From NCBI GenBank assembly GCA_002356515.1, contig AP017605.1, forward strand, positions 5,317,020 to 5,381,019: DNA of 64,000 nt. Direction: 5' to 3'. Under the pieces are notes generated by a model that was given only the letters and a program-made list of their open reading frames with translations, ran no database searches and was not told where the DNA came from. The DNA comes from Mesorhizobium loti (GTDB lineage Bacteria > Pseudomonadota > Alphaproteobacteria > Rhizobiales > Rhizobiaceae). Below are positions 28,519 to 36,983 of the stretch, one piece after another. How positions within the stretch are numbered: position 1 is the stretch's first letter; each line of letters starts with the position of its first letter. Both the position numbers and the translations under genes were made by a program.

Positions 28519-28911
28519 ATGTCAGGTCAGCGTCAGTTCAGATTCTATCCGAAACGGGCATTGCCCGCGGAATGCAATATCGACCGGCGTGACTGGCGTC
28601 ACCGTCACAACCGCCCGGCACCGGCCAATGGCCACCGATCGATCTGCAGATACGGTTCGACCAGAATGTGCTTGCTCCTGTCCTCTCGCCGGCGCTTGAG
28701 GAGACCGGCGAGCACTTCGGCGGCCAACCGGTCTTTCGCGTGCCGCGCTGCGGATATCCTCGCAGAGATGATCGACCCCGAACCGCTGTGGAGCAAGAGC
28801 TTCATTCCGGTTCGCCGTTCGAAGCTGGAAAACGCCGGGTCTCCGACGATTTCGCTCGTCGGCTCTCTAGATGACCAAGATGCCATGGTGCGCGGCCTGG
28901 TTAGTGGTTAG
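28519..28911 (+). pseudogene. Chimeric remnant: nifH start joined to degraded nifQ
   Basis: The ATG at 28519 continues with nifH-like DNA (ATGTCAGGTCAGCGTCAGTT, then GATTCTA), i.e. the first ten codons of nifH. From about 28590 the DNA instead follows the 5' half of nifQ: GGCACCGGCCAATGGCCACC parallels the DNA around QWPPTDQ of NifQ. Later blocks parallel its VFYLAFEEVEAGK and LSRADLRD segments in changing frames. The longest frame (131 codons from the ATG) is therefore not a normal NifQ and lacks the C-terminal cysteine cluster. It is a decayed duplicate that now serves as the leader of the P450 operon. A short translated peptide cannot be excluded. Confidence 0.6.
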
Positions 28912-28928
28912 ACGGCAGGAGAAATGCA

Positions 28929-30146
28929 ATGGCGATCAACCCGGTCCCAGATCATGTCCCGCCCGAAATGGTGAGAGACTTCAGCCTGTTCACATCGCCA
29001 GGCATGCCACCAACGCCCAACGGGGATCCACACGCAGCCGTCGCTTGCGCCCATGACGGGCCTCCGATCTTCTATTCCCCCTACAACACGCAAGATGGCC
29101 GGGGCACCTGGGTCATCACCCGCGCCGCAGATCAGCGTAAGGTGCTGCAGGACACTGAAACTTTTTCCAGCCATCGCAGCATCTTCTCCTCCATACTGGG
29201 CGAAACCTGGCCGACGATCCCGCTTGAGCTCGATCCACCGGCCCATGGCGCATTTCGCTCACTGCTCAGTCCGCTGCTTTCGCCCAAGCGGGTGACGGCA
29301 CTGGAACCGGCTGTCCGTGAGCGAGCGATAGCCCTGATCGACCGGATCACCGCATCGGCCACGAGCTGCGACGTCATGAAGGATTTTGCCTTTCCGTTCA
29401 CTGTCAGCATCTTCCTTCGGTTTCTGGGGTTGCCGGATCAGGGACTCGATACATTTGTCGGCTGGGCGAAAGATCTGCTCCACGGCGACGATGTGGAACG
29501 ACCTGTGGCTGCCCGCAAGATTGTGGCTTTCATCGATGAACTTGCAACCAATCGCCGCAAGGATCCGGTCGACGATCTCATGACCTTCATCGTGCAGGCA
29601 CAGATCGAGGGCCGCCGGCTAACCGACGGGGAGATCCGTGGCATCGGCGTGCTTGTGTTCGTCGCGGGACTTGACACTGTCGCAGCAGCTATTGGCTTTG
29701 ACCTGGCTTATCTAGCGCGCAACCTCAAGGATCAGGAACTGCTGCGCAGCGAACCGGCCCGCATCCTGCTCGCAACCGAAGAGTTGCTGCGGGCCTATCC
29801 GCCCATTCAGTTGATCCGCGTGGCTACGAAAGATATCGACTTCGAAGGCGCGCCGATCCGAAAGGGGGACTATGTTTCGTGCGCCACGATGATTGCAAAT
29901 CGCGACCCGGAGGAATTCGAATCCCCCAACACGGTCGATCTGGCGCGAGATCACAACCGCCACGCCGCCTTTGGCTATGGTCCCCACCGTTGCCTTGGCT
30001 CACACCTTGCCCGGCGCGAGATTGTCATTGGCCTGGAGGAATGGCTGGCGCGCATACCGACCTTCCGGATCAAGGAGGGTACAGCGCCCATCACCTGTGG
30101 CGGCCATGTGTTCGGGATCGAAAATCTGATCCTGGACTGGTCATGA
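28929..30146 (+). CDS. Cytochrome P450 (CYP127-like)
   Basis: 405 residues with AGGAG seven bases before the ATG. P450 landmarks: I-helix GLDTVAAAIG, K-helix ExxR in EELLRAYPP, and the heme-cysteine loop FGYGPHRCLGSHLARRE. It is a soluble bacterial class I P450 that should take electrons from a ferredoxin, such as the product of the next gene. The neighbourhood (ferredoxin, SnoaL-like, double SDR, luciferase-like) resembles the y4vG region of NGR234, where the P450 was named CYP127. Substrate unknown. The nifH-type promoter upstream predicts expression in fixing bacteroids. This is not the gibberellin operon, which has three P450s and terpene cyclases. Confidence 0.88.
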   Translation: MAINPVPDHVPPEMVRDFSLFTSPGMPPTPNGDPHAAVACAHDGPPIFYSPYNTQDGRGTWVITRAADQRKVLQDTETFSSHRSIFSSILGETWPTIPLELDPPAHGAFRSLLSPLLSPKRVTALEPAVRERAIALIDRITASATSCDVMKDFAFPFTVSIFLRFLGLPDQGLDTFVGWAKDLLHGDDVERPVAARKIVAFIDELATNRRKDPVDDLMTFIVQAQIEGRRLTDGEIRGIGVLVFVAGLDTVAAAIGFDLAYLARNLKDQELLRSEPARILLATEELLRAYPPIQLIRVATKDIDFEGAPIRKGDYVSCATMIANRDPEEFESPNTVDLARDHNRHAAFGYGPHRCLGSHLARREIVIGLEEWLARIPTFRIKEGTAPITCGGHVFGIENLILDWS

Positions 30147-30184
30147 CCATCGCCGAGCCATGCCAAGACAATGGAGGCAGCGCT

Positions 30185-30430
30185 ATGCGCATTATCGTCC
30201 ACAATGCCAAATGCCAGGGTCACGCGCGATGCTGGGCGCAAGCGCCGGACATCTTCAAGCTTGATGACGATGGCTACATCCTGCCCGGTGACATTCAGGT
30301 TGCGGAGGGGGAGCAACTGCTTGCGTCACAAGGCGCGCGATCCTGCCCCGAACGTGCGCTGGAAGTCGATCGCACCTCGGCAGCGCGGTTCGAACCAGCC
30401 GCCATGCAACCAAGAACTGGGGAAGCTTAG
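30185..30430 (+). CDS. [3Fe-4S]-type P450 ferredoxin
   Basis: 81 residues. The motif C-x2-H-x2-C (CQGHARC) near residue 10 and a late CPERAL are typical of [3Fe-4S] ferredoxins that serve actinobacterial- and rhizobial-type P450s. GGAGG stands just before the ATG. It follows the P450 by 38 bases, so it is the likely redox partner. No ferredoxin reductase is visible in the window. Confidence 0.85.
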   Translation: MRIIVHNAKCQGHARCWAQAPDIFKLDDDGYILPGDIQVAEGEQLLASQGARSCPERALEVDRTSAARFEPAAMQPRTGEA

Positions 30431-30641
30431 GTGGAATCGACGAGACGTGGCCCCACACCGCAAAGCAAGATGTCCGGCCGCTTCCCTGCCAACCTCCTCT
30501 CCGGCATCGAGACCTCAATGACACGCACGCGACACGTGAAGTTCGTCTCCGTTCTGGCTTCTTCAGTTGCCGATCGGTTCGACCTTGCACGCACCTAGAG
30601 GCACGAAACGCCTCTTCCAATCTCAAATTTGCGACAGAGCG

Positions 30642-31181
30642 ATGGGCCAGGCAAAAATCACCGAACTGCGCGACCGCGAGGCGATCCGCGACTGCCTTTA
30701 TCGGTACTGCCGCGGCATAGACCGCGCGGATGAGGCTGCGCTGCGCAGTGCATATTGGCCCGATGCGCATGACAATCACGGTGCCTATCGCGGCTCAGCC
30801 GAGGGCTTCTTTGAGTTTGCGCTTGGTCTCTTCAAAACCGGACCGCGCTTAATCCACCAGATCACGAACGTCTTGATCGAATTCATCGACCCGTCGGAGG
30901 CCGTGGTCGAAAGCTATTTCACCGCGCTGCAACGCGGACCAGACAATGACGGAGAAGCACGCCAGGTGCTTCTCTGCGGCCGTTACTGCGATCTTTTTCA
31001 GAAGAGGGAAGGGGCGTGGCGCATTGCCGAACGGACCGTCGTTTACGATTGGCTCGAAGAGCAGACCCCACCAGCGGTCCCCGAGGCAGAACGGTTCGGC
31101 TTGCGGCAACCGATCGGAGCAGCGCATCCCAATGACCCGGTTTACGCGCTCAGGAAGCGCCGCAGCTCGTCATCAAAATGA
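30642..31181 (+). CDS. SnoaL-like (NTF2-fold) protein
   Basis: 179 residues, starting [20 protein letters not shown]. The pattern [20 protein letters not shown] with [11 protein letters not shown] and a C-terminal [14 protein letters not shown] is typical of SnoaL_4 / ring-hydroxylating-dioxygenase-small-subunit-like NTF2 proteins. These act as dehydratases, isomerases or cyclases on small hydrophobic substrates. The ribosome binding site is weak. It lies 211 bases after the ferredoxin gene, within the same apparent operon, and probably acts on the same substrate as the P450. Confidence 0.75.
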   Translation: MGQAKITELRDREAIRDCLYRYCRGIDRADEAALRSAYWPDAHDNHGAYRGSAEGFFEFALGLFKTGPRLIHQITNVLIEFIDPSEAVVESYFTALQRGPDNDGEARQVLLCGRYCDLFQKREGAWRIAERTVVYDWLEEQTPPAVPEAERFGLRQPIGAAHPNDPVYALRKRRSSSSK

Positions 31182-31364
31182 AAATGCCATGCATGTCACC
31201 ACAATGCTTTCCAAGGCTCCCAATTGCGGAGCCGCGTCGCGGGAGCGGTCGCGGAACGCAACACGTCTACCCGGTATGGAAACTCGCCGTCACCAGGACG
31301 TCCGCGACCGGTCTTGCGGCTGACTCGCGTCGATATCTCTGACGCTGGCTGCGGAGAGGTTCAT

Positions 31365-33005
31365 ATGAAGCAGGCAGGACGGGTCGTCATCATAACGGGA
31401 GCGGCAGGCGGAATCGGCCGTGCGCTGGTCGAGATCGTTGCCGCCGATGGAGACATCGTCGTTGCGGTGGACCTTCCTGGCAGCGGCGTTCTTGAACTGG
31501 CCGGCGGTCTCGGCCATCCGCATCTGGGCCTCGAATGCGATGTCTCACGAGAAGAGGACATTGTCGCCCTATACGGCCGCATCGAAGCGCAGTTCGCGAA
31601 AATCGATGTTCTCGTCAACAACGCGGCGATAGGACCCGCCATGGCTGCGACTATCGACACCGGTTTCGAGGCCTTCCGACGCGTGCTGGCAACAAATCTG
31701 ATCGGGCCTTTCATCATGGCCGGCGAAGCGGCGAGGCGCATGCAGCCCGGCGCTGCCATTGTCAACGTCGCTTCGCTGGCGGGCGTGCTCGGCAATCCCA
31801 AGCGCAACGCCTATGCCAGCTCGAAGGCAGGCTTGATCGCTCTCACGAGATCGCTTGCATGCGAGTGGGCCTCGCGCGGCATCCGCGTAACGGCGGTAGC
31901 GCCAGGATACGTGCGCACGCCGATGGTGGCGGAACTGGAACGTGCGGGCAAGATGGACCTCGCGGCCGTGCGCCGCCGCGTGCCCATGGGGCGAATGGCG
32001 CGCCCCGACGAGATCGCTCGGGCCGTGCGTTTTTTGGCCAGCGCACAGACGGGCTACATCACAGGATCGGTGCTGACGGTCGACGGCGGTTGGATGTCGT
32101 TCAACCAGCCGGGCGACGCGCACCCGCCGGTCGACGAGACGCCTCGAGCCGAACTCTTCCGGCCGGCCGAACGAACTGGCGCGCGCACAGTGGTCGTGAC
32201 GGGCGGCGCGAACGGTATAGGCGCCGCCGTCGTTCGCCGCTTTGCCGCGAACTCCGACACAGTCGTGATTGCTGATAAAGATGGTGCTGGGGCGGCAGAA
32301 CTCGCTGATTTGCTGGGCGGCAGGCACGTGGCGAAATCCGTCGACTTGGCGGTCGAGAGCGACGTGGTGGCGCTGTTCGAGGAAATACGGGGGCGCTTCG
32401 GTCGCATCGAGGTCCTCGTCAACTGTGCTGCTATTGCCGATACGTTTGTGCGAGGGATCGAAATCCCGCAACAGATCGAGCGGGTGCTGGACGTCAATCT
32501 CACCGGCACCTTCACCTGCGCGCGCGAGGCGATCAAGTCGATGGACGCCGGCGGCGTAATCCTCAATCTTGGATCGATCAATAGTTTCCTGCCCTTCGTG
32601 CCGCGCCATGCCTATGGGGCGTCCAGGGCGGGTATGAACATTCTGACCCGGTGCATGGCGGCCGAACTCGGGTCGGTCGGCATCCGAACGGCCACCGTCG
32701 CTCTTGGCTATATCCGTACGCCTGACATTGCTCAGTTGGTCGAGTCCGGCTGCATCGATTCCGTAGCGATCAAACGGCGCATCCCGATGGGGCGGATGGG
32801 AGAGCCCGAAGACGTCGCCGGGGCAGTGTTCTTTCTGGCCTCGCCTGATGCCTCATACGTAAACGGCTCGACCCTCTACGTGGACGGCGGCTTGACCTCG
32901 TTGGCTGACGCGCGAAACGCCCAGCCAACCGATCAAGAAAATCCAACGGAATGTTCGCCGGCGACGGGTTGCGGTTCGTCGAAGCCGACGAGGTTCGAGG
33001 ATTGA
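31365..33005 (+). CDS. Double-domain short-chain dehydrogenase/reductase
   Basis: 546 residues from the ATG at 31365 (GGAGAGG upstream). Two complete SDR folds in tandem. Domain 1 (about 1-245) has TGAAGGIG, NNAA and Tyr-x3-Lys in NAYASSKAG. Domain 2 (about 270-515) has TGGANGIG, NCAA and, unusually, Tyr-x3-Arg in HAYGASRAG. The catalytic lysine of domain 2 is thus replaced, which may leave it structural or altered in activity. Each domain ends with a typical GxxxxVDGG segment. It is similar in architecture to y4vI of NGR234. It presumably oxidises or reduces an alcohol/ketone in the P450 pathway. Confidence 0.85.
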   Translation: MKQAGRVVIITGAAGGIGRALVEIVAADGDIVVAVDLPGSGVLELAGGLGHPHLGLECDVSREEDIVALYGRIEAQFAKIDVLVNNAAIGPAMAATIDTGFEAFRRVLATNLIGPFIMAGEAARRMQPGAAIVNVASLAGVLGNPKRNAYASSKAGLIALTRSLACEWASRGIRVTAVAPGYVRTPMVAELERAGKMDLAAVRRRVPMGRMARPDEIARAVRFLASAQTGYITGSVLTVDGGWMSFNQPGDAHPPVDETPRAELFRPAERTGARTVVVTGGANGIGAAVVRRFAANSDTVVIADKDGAGAAELADLLGGRHVAKSVDLAVESDVVALFEEIRGRFGRIEVLVNCAAIADTFVRGIEIPQQIERVLDVNLTGTFTCAREAIKSMDAGGVILNLGSINSFLPFVPRHAYGASRAGMNILTRCMAAELGSVGIRTATVALGYIRTPDIAQLVESGCIDSVAIKRRIPMGRMGEPEDVAGAVFFLASPDASYVNGSTLYVDGGLTSLADARNAQPTDQENPTECSPATGCGSSKPTRFED

Positions 33006-33255
33006 GACTGCGGCTGCATGGAACGTGCCAAGCGCGGCTTGCCAAGTGATCGTCTTCATCGGTGACGGAAAACTCGTCATCAGGGTCGAATGACTAGCCA
33101 GGTTTTGGCGCTTGCCTGCGGCCGCCGAACGATAAGCGGCTTTGCGCAAGATCGTCGACTACGTCGTCGCCAGGCCGCATCGATACCGCGACCCACCCGC
33201 AATCGGCACAAGTCGAAGGCTTGATTGGCCACTTTGTGTAAACGAGGGACACGCC

Positions 33256-34299
33256 ATGGAATTCGCGACGTTCATCTTGGCGGCCCAGCGAGGCTATCAT
33301 CAATCGTGCGACAGCGTCATCGGTAACTCCATTGAACAGACAATCGCTTCGGAGCAGGCTGGCTTCAACACCGCTTGGTTCGCCGAGCACCACTTCAACA
33401 ATTACAGCCTGGTTCCCTCGCCCTTGATGATGGTGGCGCACTGTGCTGGCCTTACGAGCACCATTCGCCTTGGCACCGGTGTGTGTGTGCTGCCGCTATA
33501 TCAACCGCAGCGCCTGCTCTCCGAGATCGGCTTTGCCGAGATCGTTTCGAACGGCCGCCTCGAACTCGGCGTCGGCTCGGGATACCAGCAGTTCGAGTTC
33601 GAGCGCTTCGGCGTCGATGTCGATCAGGCGCCGGCCGTGTTTGCGGAATACCTGGATATCCTTCTCAAGGGCCTTAACCAGAAGGTCTTCGAGCACAATG
33701 GCCAGTATGAGAAGATACCTTTAACGGCGATTTCGCTGCGCACCATCCAAAGGCCAGCCCCACCGATCTGGATCGCCTGCGGGTCCGCGCGAAGCATGTG
33801 CCGGGCCTATCGTGAGGGCCACAATCTTTTCGTCACGGCGTTCCACAACGGCTTGGAAAACTTAAGAACGCTGCGTGAGACCATCGAGGCAGCAGCGGCC
33901 TCGCGGGGTAAGGATGTCACCGCCGCCAAGATAGGGCTTCTGCGCTGCTGCTATGCCAGCGACGATCAGGCGGAGATCGACAGCTATCTCGACAACGCCC
34001 GCTTCCAGCGCCGGCTATCTGAAGCACTTCATCAGCGCCGCCAGCAGAGCCGGGACGGCTATCTGCTGCAGGAAACACCGACGCAGCAGGATCTGTCGTT
34101 CGAGACCATGCGCCAGAACCTGCCGATCGGCAGCGTAAGTCGCGTCATCGATCGCCTGCTGGAAGAGATAAGTATCCTGAAGCCGGACCAGATCGCAATT
34201 CAGACCCAATTGGGAGATTTCGACCAAAAGACGATGCTACGCCAGATTGAGCTCTGGGGAGACAAGATCATCCCATCGATCAACAAGTCGCTTGGTTAG
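33256..34299 (+). CDS. Luciferase-like flavin-dependent monooxygenase (LLM class)
   Basis: 347 residues from the ATG at 33256 (GAGG upstream). Bacterial-luciferase fold: N-terminal MEFATFILAAQR, AGFNTAWFAEHHFNNYSLVP, the TSTIRLGTGVCVLPLYQP strand and the NGRLELGVGSGYQQFEFERF motif typical of FMN/F420-dependent LLM enzymes. It follows the double SDR by 250 bases and is the last gene of the P450 group (y4vJ-like in NGR234). It probably needs reduced FMN from a separate reductase; substrate unknown. Confidence 0.85.
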   Translation: MEFATFILAAQRGYHQSCDSVIGNSIEQTIASEQAGFNTAWFAEHHFNNYSLVPSPLMMVAHCAGLTSTIRLGTGVCVLPLYQPQRLLSEIGFAEIVSNGRLELGVGSGYQQFEFERFGVDVDQAPAVFAEYLDILLKGLNQKVFEHNGQYEKIPLTAISLRTIQRPAPPIWIACGSARSMCRAYREGHNLFVTAFHNGLENLRTLRETIEAAAASRGKDVTAAKIGLLRCCYASDDQAEIDSYLDNARFQRRLSEALHQRRQQSRDGYLLQETPTQQDLSFETMRQNLPIGSVSRVIDRLLEEISILKPDQIAIQTQLGDFDQKTMLRQIELWGDKIIPSINKSLG

Positions 34300-34806
34300 G
34301 TCAAGGCTTGAAGTTCGGAACGGCCACTGGGGGAGCTGAAATCTCGCATGCCGATGCTCGACACTTCGTCCATGAGGCATGGATAAATAATCAAGCCGAC
34401 CGGCGATCACCGGGATCGAAGACCAACGTCGTCCGTCCTTGCCTGCACGGACCGCCGGTCTTCCGCTCCCTGGCCATCTCGCTTGAGACCGTTGATCGGC
34501 AGCCTCGGAACGGCCGCCATGGCGTAGACGAATAGCCACTCCCGCTACCCCTCTTGTGTCCGAAGTTGGACGAGGATGTCGGAAGCCCGACAAATGTCGA
34601 GAGGGGACCTGGCCCGCCGGTATGGAGAACTGGTGCGGCGCAGGTGGTTCGCCAATTCGGCACGCGCCTTGCTTCATTGATTCTGTATGTGTGCACGACA
34701 GTGGCAGATCGCCGATCGGTGGGCAGAGCGGTTCGCCTCTGAAAGTACTTCGTCGGCAGCGATGACAGGCTTGTCGGCTGGACAGCGTCGGTGGAGGTGA
34801 GACCGC
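34300..34806. other. Intergenic region between the P450 group and pepM
   Basis: About 500 bases. The right half contains the NifA/sigma-54 promoter of pepM (34577-34672). The left half (34300-34556) has open frames on both strands with no ribosome binding sites or known motifs, and I see nothing else in it. Confidence 0.6.
34577..34672 (+). promoter_or_regulatory. NifA/sigma-54 promoter in front of the phosphonate (pepM) cluster
   Basis: Sigma-54 site TTCGGCACGCGCCTTGCTTC: GG at 34659-34660 and GC at 34671-34672 (ten bases between). A perfect TGT-N10-ACA NifA site lies at 34577-34592, 67 bases upstream of the -24 element; a near match (TGT-N10-ACG) stands at 34557-34572. The predicted start point near 34684 leaves a 123-base leader to the pepM ATG. 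The block 34557-34585 resembles the NifA-site region of prxS (27931-27959). Confidence 0.72.
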
Positions 34807-35715
34807 ATGGTGGAGAGGCAGTCTGGTGCGCAGACGCGCGAGAGCTTGCGCCGAATGATCGCGTCCAGTGAACTCGCCTTCGCAATGGAGGCTCATGACG
34901 GCCTTTCGGCGGCGATTGCCGAGCGCGCTGGCTTCAAGGCGCTCTGGGCGTCCGGCCTCTCGATTTCATCCAGCCTCGGATATCGAGATGCTAACGAAGC
35001 TTCCTGGTCCCAACTCGTCGACGTCGTTGAGCGAATTTCCGACACGGTGGACATTCCAGTCCTCGTCGACGGGGACAGCGGGTTCGGGAACTTCAACAAT
35101 GCCCGTTTGGTCGCCCGCAAGCTGCGCCAACATGGCGCGAGCGGCATATGTCTCGAGGACACGGCGTTCCCGAAAATGAACTCGTTCATCGGTGATCGGC
35201 ACCCGTTGGCCGATATTCCCGAGTTCTGCGGCCGGCTTAAGGCGGTGAAGGACCAAGTGCCGGATGCGGAGTTCGTTCTGGTCGCCCGGATCGAGGCGCT
35301 CATCGCCGGCCGCGGAGAGGATGAGGCGCTGGCGCGAGCACAAGCCTACGCTGAGGCCGGCGCCGATGCTATTCTGATTCATTCCCGCAAGTCCAACGCT
35401 GAGGAGATTTTCGCCTTCACGCGCGCCTGGCAGAACCGCCTCCCGGTCGTGATCGTGCCTACGAAATATTACCGCACACCGGTCTCCGCGTATCGGGCGG
35501 CCGGAATCTCCACGGTCATATGGGCGAACCACAACATGCGCGCGGCGATCTCGGCCATGCGCCAGGTCTGCGACCGCATCCTCCGCGAAGAAAGTACCGC
35601 CGGTATCGAGGACGAGGTGGCGACGCTCGACGAACTCTTCGATCTGCTCAATTACCAGGAACTCTCAGCGGCGGAAGAGAAATATCTACCGCAGACGGCG
35701 ACCGGCGTCCGGTAG
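34807..35715 (+). CDS. pepM: Phosphoenolpyruvate mutase (PEP phosphonomutase)
   Basis: 302 residues with GGAGGTGA before the ATG. PEP mutase isomerises PEP to phosphonopyruvate, the entry step to nearly all C-P bond compounds. Isocitrate-lyase superfamily barrel: Mg-site region IPVLVDGDSGFGNFNNA, gating-loop region LEDTAFPKMNSF, LVARIEALIAG, and the mutase-specific end PTKYYRTPVSAYRAAG and IWANHNMRAAISAM. The diagnostic loop EDK-x5-NS of PEP mutases is here EDT-x5-NS: the first lysine is replaced by Thr, while the FPK lysine, Asn and Ser are kept. 2-methylisocitrate lyases lack the NH in WANHN, so mutase is the better call. First gene of a tightly spaced cluster behind a sigma-54 promoter. 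Confidence 0.87.
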   Translation: MVERQSGAQTRESLRRMIASSELAFAMEAHDGLSAAIAERAGFKALWASGLSISSSLGYRDANEASWSQLVDVVERISDTVDIPVLVDGDSGFGNFNNARLVARKLRQHGASGICLEDTAFPKMNSFIGDRHPLADIPEFCGRLKAVKDQVPDAEFVLVARIEALIAGRGEDEALARAQAYAEAGADAILIHSRKSNAEEIFAFTRAWQNRLPVVIVPTKYYRTPVSAYRAAGISTVIWANHNMRAAISAMRQVCDRILREESTAGIEDEVATLDELFDLLNYQELSAAEEKYLPQTATGVR

Positions 35716-35762
35716 CAGGCCCAGCCCGTCTTTTGAAAAGCAAAACGAAAACGGGAGCGCAC

Positions 35763-36953
35763 ATGCTTGCGCATCGGACAAACCTGTTTGGCACATCGGG
35801 TACCGCCGCGGCGCGCGCTGCCGCAAAAGCGGCGGCCGATGCTGGCAAGGAGATCATCGATCTGACCGCCGGCGAGATCTGGAGCGAGCTTGCTCCCACG
35901 ATTCGCGACGGCGCGATCGACGCCATCAATAACGGCGTCAATCGCTATACCGATACGGTTGGCATGGTGGAGTTGCGCGAGGCACTGGCGCGGAAGATCT
36001 CCCTCGATACCGGACAGATCTGGAAGGCCGAGGAAGTTGCCGTGACGTCCGGAGCGAAGCAGGCCTTGTTCAATGCCGCAATGGTGCTGCTGAACCCGGG
36101 CGACGAGGTCATCATCCCGGCGCCTTACTGGACAACGTTTCCGGCCCAGGTGCTAATCGCCGGCGGCACACCGGTCTTCGTCGACACCAAATCCAATGGT
36201 TACGTCCCGCGCCCCGAGCACATCAAGGAGGCGGTCACTGAGCGCACGCGGGCGATCGTCGTCAACACGCCCAGCAATCCGGCCGGTGCGGTCTACGATG
36301 TTGAGACCCTGATGGCCATCGCTCAATTGGCGGTCATCCGGAACCTGTGGATCATTTTCGACGAGTGCTATGGCGACTTCGTGCATGAGGATCATACCCA
36401 CCATCCGATCGTCTCGGTCGCCCCCGAAATTCGAGCACGCGCGCTGATCGTCAGCTCCTTCAGCAAATCGCTGGCATTGACCGGCTGGCGCATCGGCTAT
36501 CTGGCGGGTCCAAAAGAGGTGATCAATGCCGTCAACGCGCTGCAATCGCACACCACTTCGAATCCAAACGTAATTGCCCAGCACGCGGTGCTCGCCCATT
36601 TGCAAAGGGGTGGCTCGGACTATGAAGGCAAGCTGCGTTCACGCCTCACAAGCGCCAGACGGATCGGTCTTGACGTGCTTGCTTGGTTGACGCGTGTACC
36701 GGTCCCCAGGGCGCAAGGCGGCTTCTATTTCTATCTCGACCTTTCCCATCTGCTGCGATCGGCATCGGAAGACGGCGCCTCAACGACAGCCGACGATATC
36801 GTGACGGCACTGCTTACCGAAACTGGCGTCGCAGCTGTGTCGGGCGCCGCGTTCGGTGACCCCGCCGGCCTGCGCCTGTCCTATGGAATTCCATCTGAAA
36901 AACTCGCGACCGGCCTGGCCCGGCTCGTCGAATTCCTCAACTCCTGGAAATGA
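35763..36953 (+). CDS. Class I/II aminotransferase, candidate phosphonopyruvate transaminase
   Basis: 396 residues from the ATG at 35763 (GGGAG upstream). Fold-type I aspartate-aminotransferase features: YTDTVGMVELREALARK, SGAKQALFNA, NTPSNPAGAVY (PLP and carboxylate contacts), DECYGDF, PLP-lysine in SSFSKSLALTGWRIGY and the carboxylate-binding arginine in GLRLSYG. It follows pepM by 47 bases. No thiamine-dependent phosphonopyruvate decarboxylase is present, so the simplest role is transamination of phosphonopyruvate to phosphonoalanine, pulling the unfavourable mutase reaction forward. This is inference from context; an ordinary aspartate or aromatic aminotransferase role is possible. Confidence 0.82.
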   Translation: MLAHRTNLFGTSGTAAARAAAKAAADAGKEIIDLTAGEIWSELAPTIRDGAIDAINNGVNRYTDTVGMVELREALARKISLDTGQIWKAEEVAVTSGAKQALFNAAMVLLNPGDEVIIPAPYWTTFPAQVLIAGGTPVFVDTKSNGYVPRPEHIKEAVTERTRAIVVNTPSNPAGAVYDVETLMAIAQLAVIRNLWIIFDECYGDFVHEDHTHHPIVSVAPEIRARALIVSSFSKSLALTGWRIGYLAGPKEVINAVNALQSHTTSNPNVIAQHAVLAHLQRGGSDYEGKLRSRLTSARRIGLDVLAWLTRVPVPRAQGGFYFYLDLSHLLRSASEDGASTTADDIVTALLTETGVAAVSGAAFGDPAGLRLSYGIPSEKLATGLARLVEFLNSWK

Positions 36954-36983
36954 CACCGCAACACAACGAAAGAGGTGAATGAG

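Noticed and set aside
28929..34299. Gibberellin biosynthesis operon
   Set aside because: Only one P450 and no terpene synthases; gene set fits the y4v-type operon instead.
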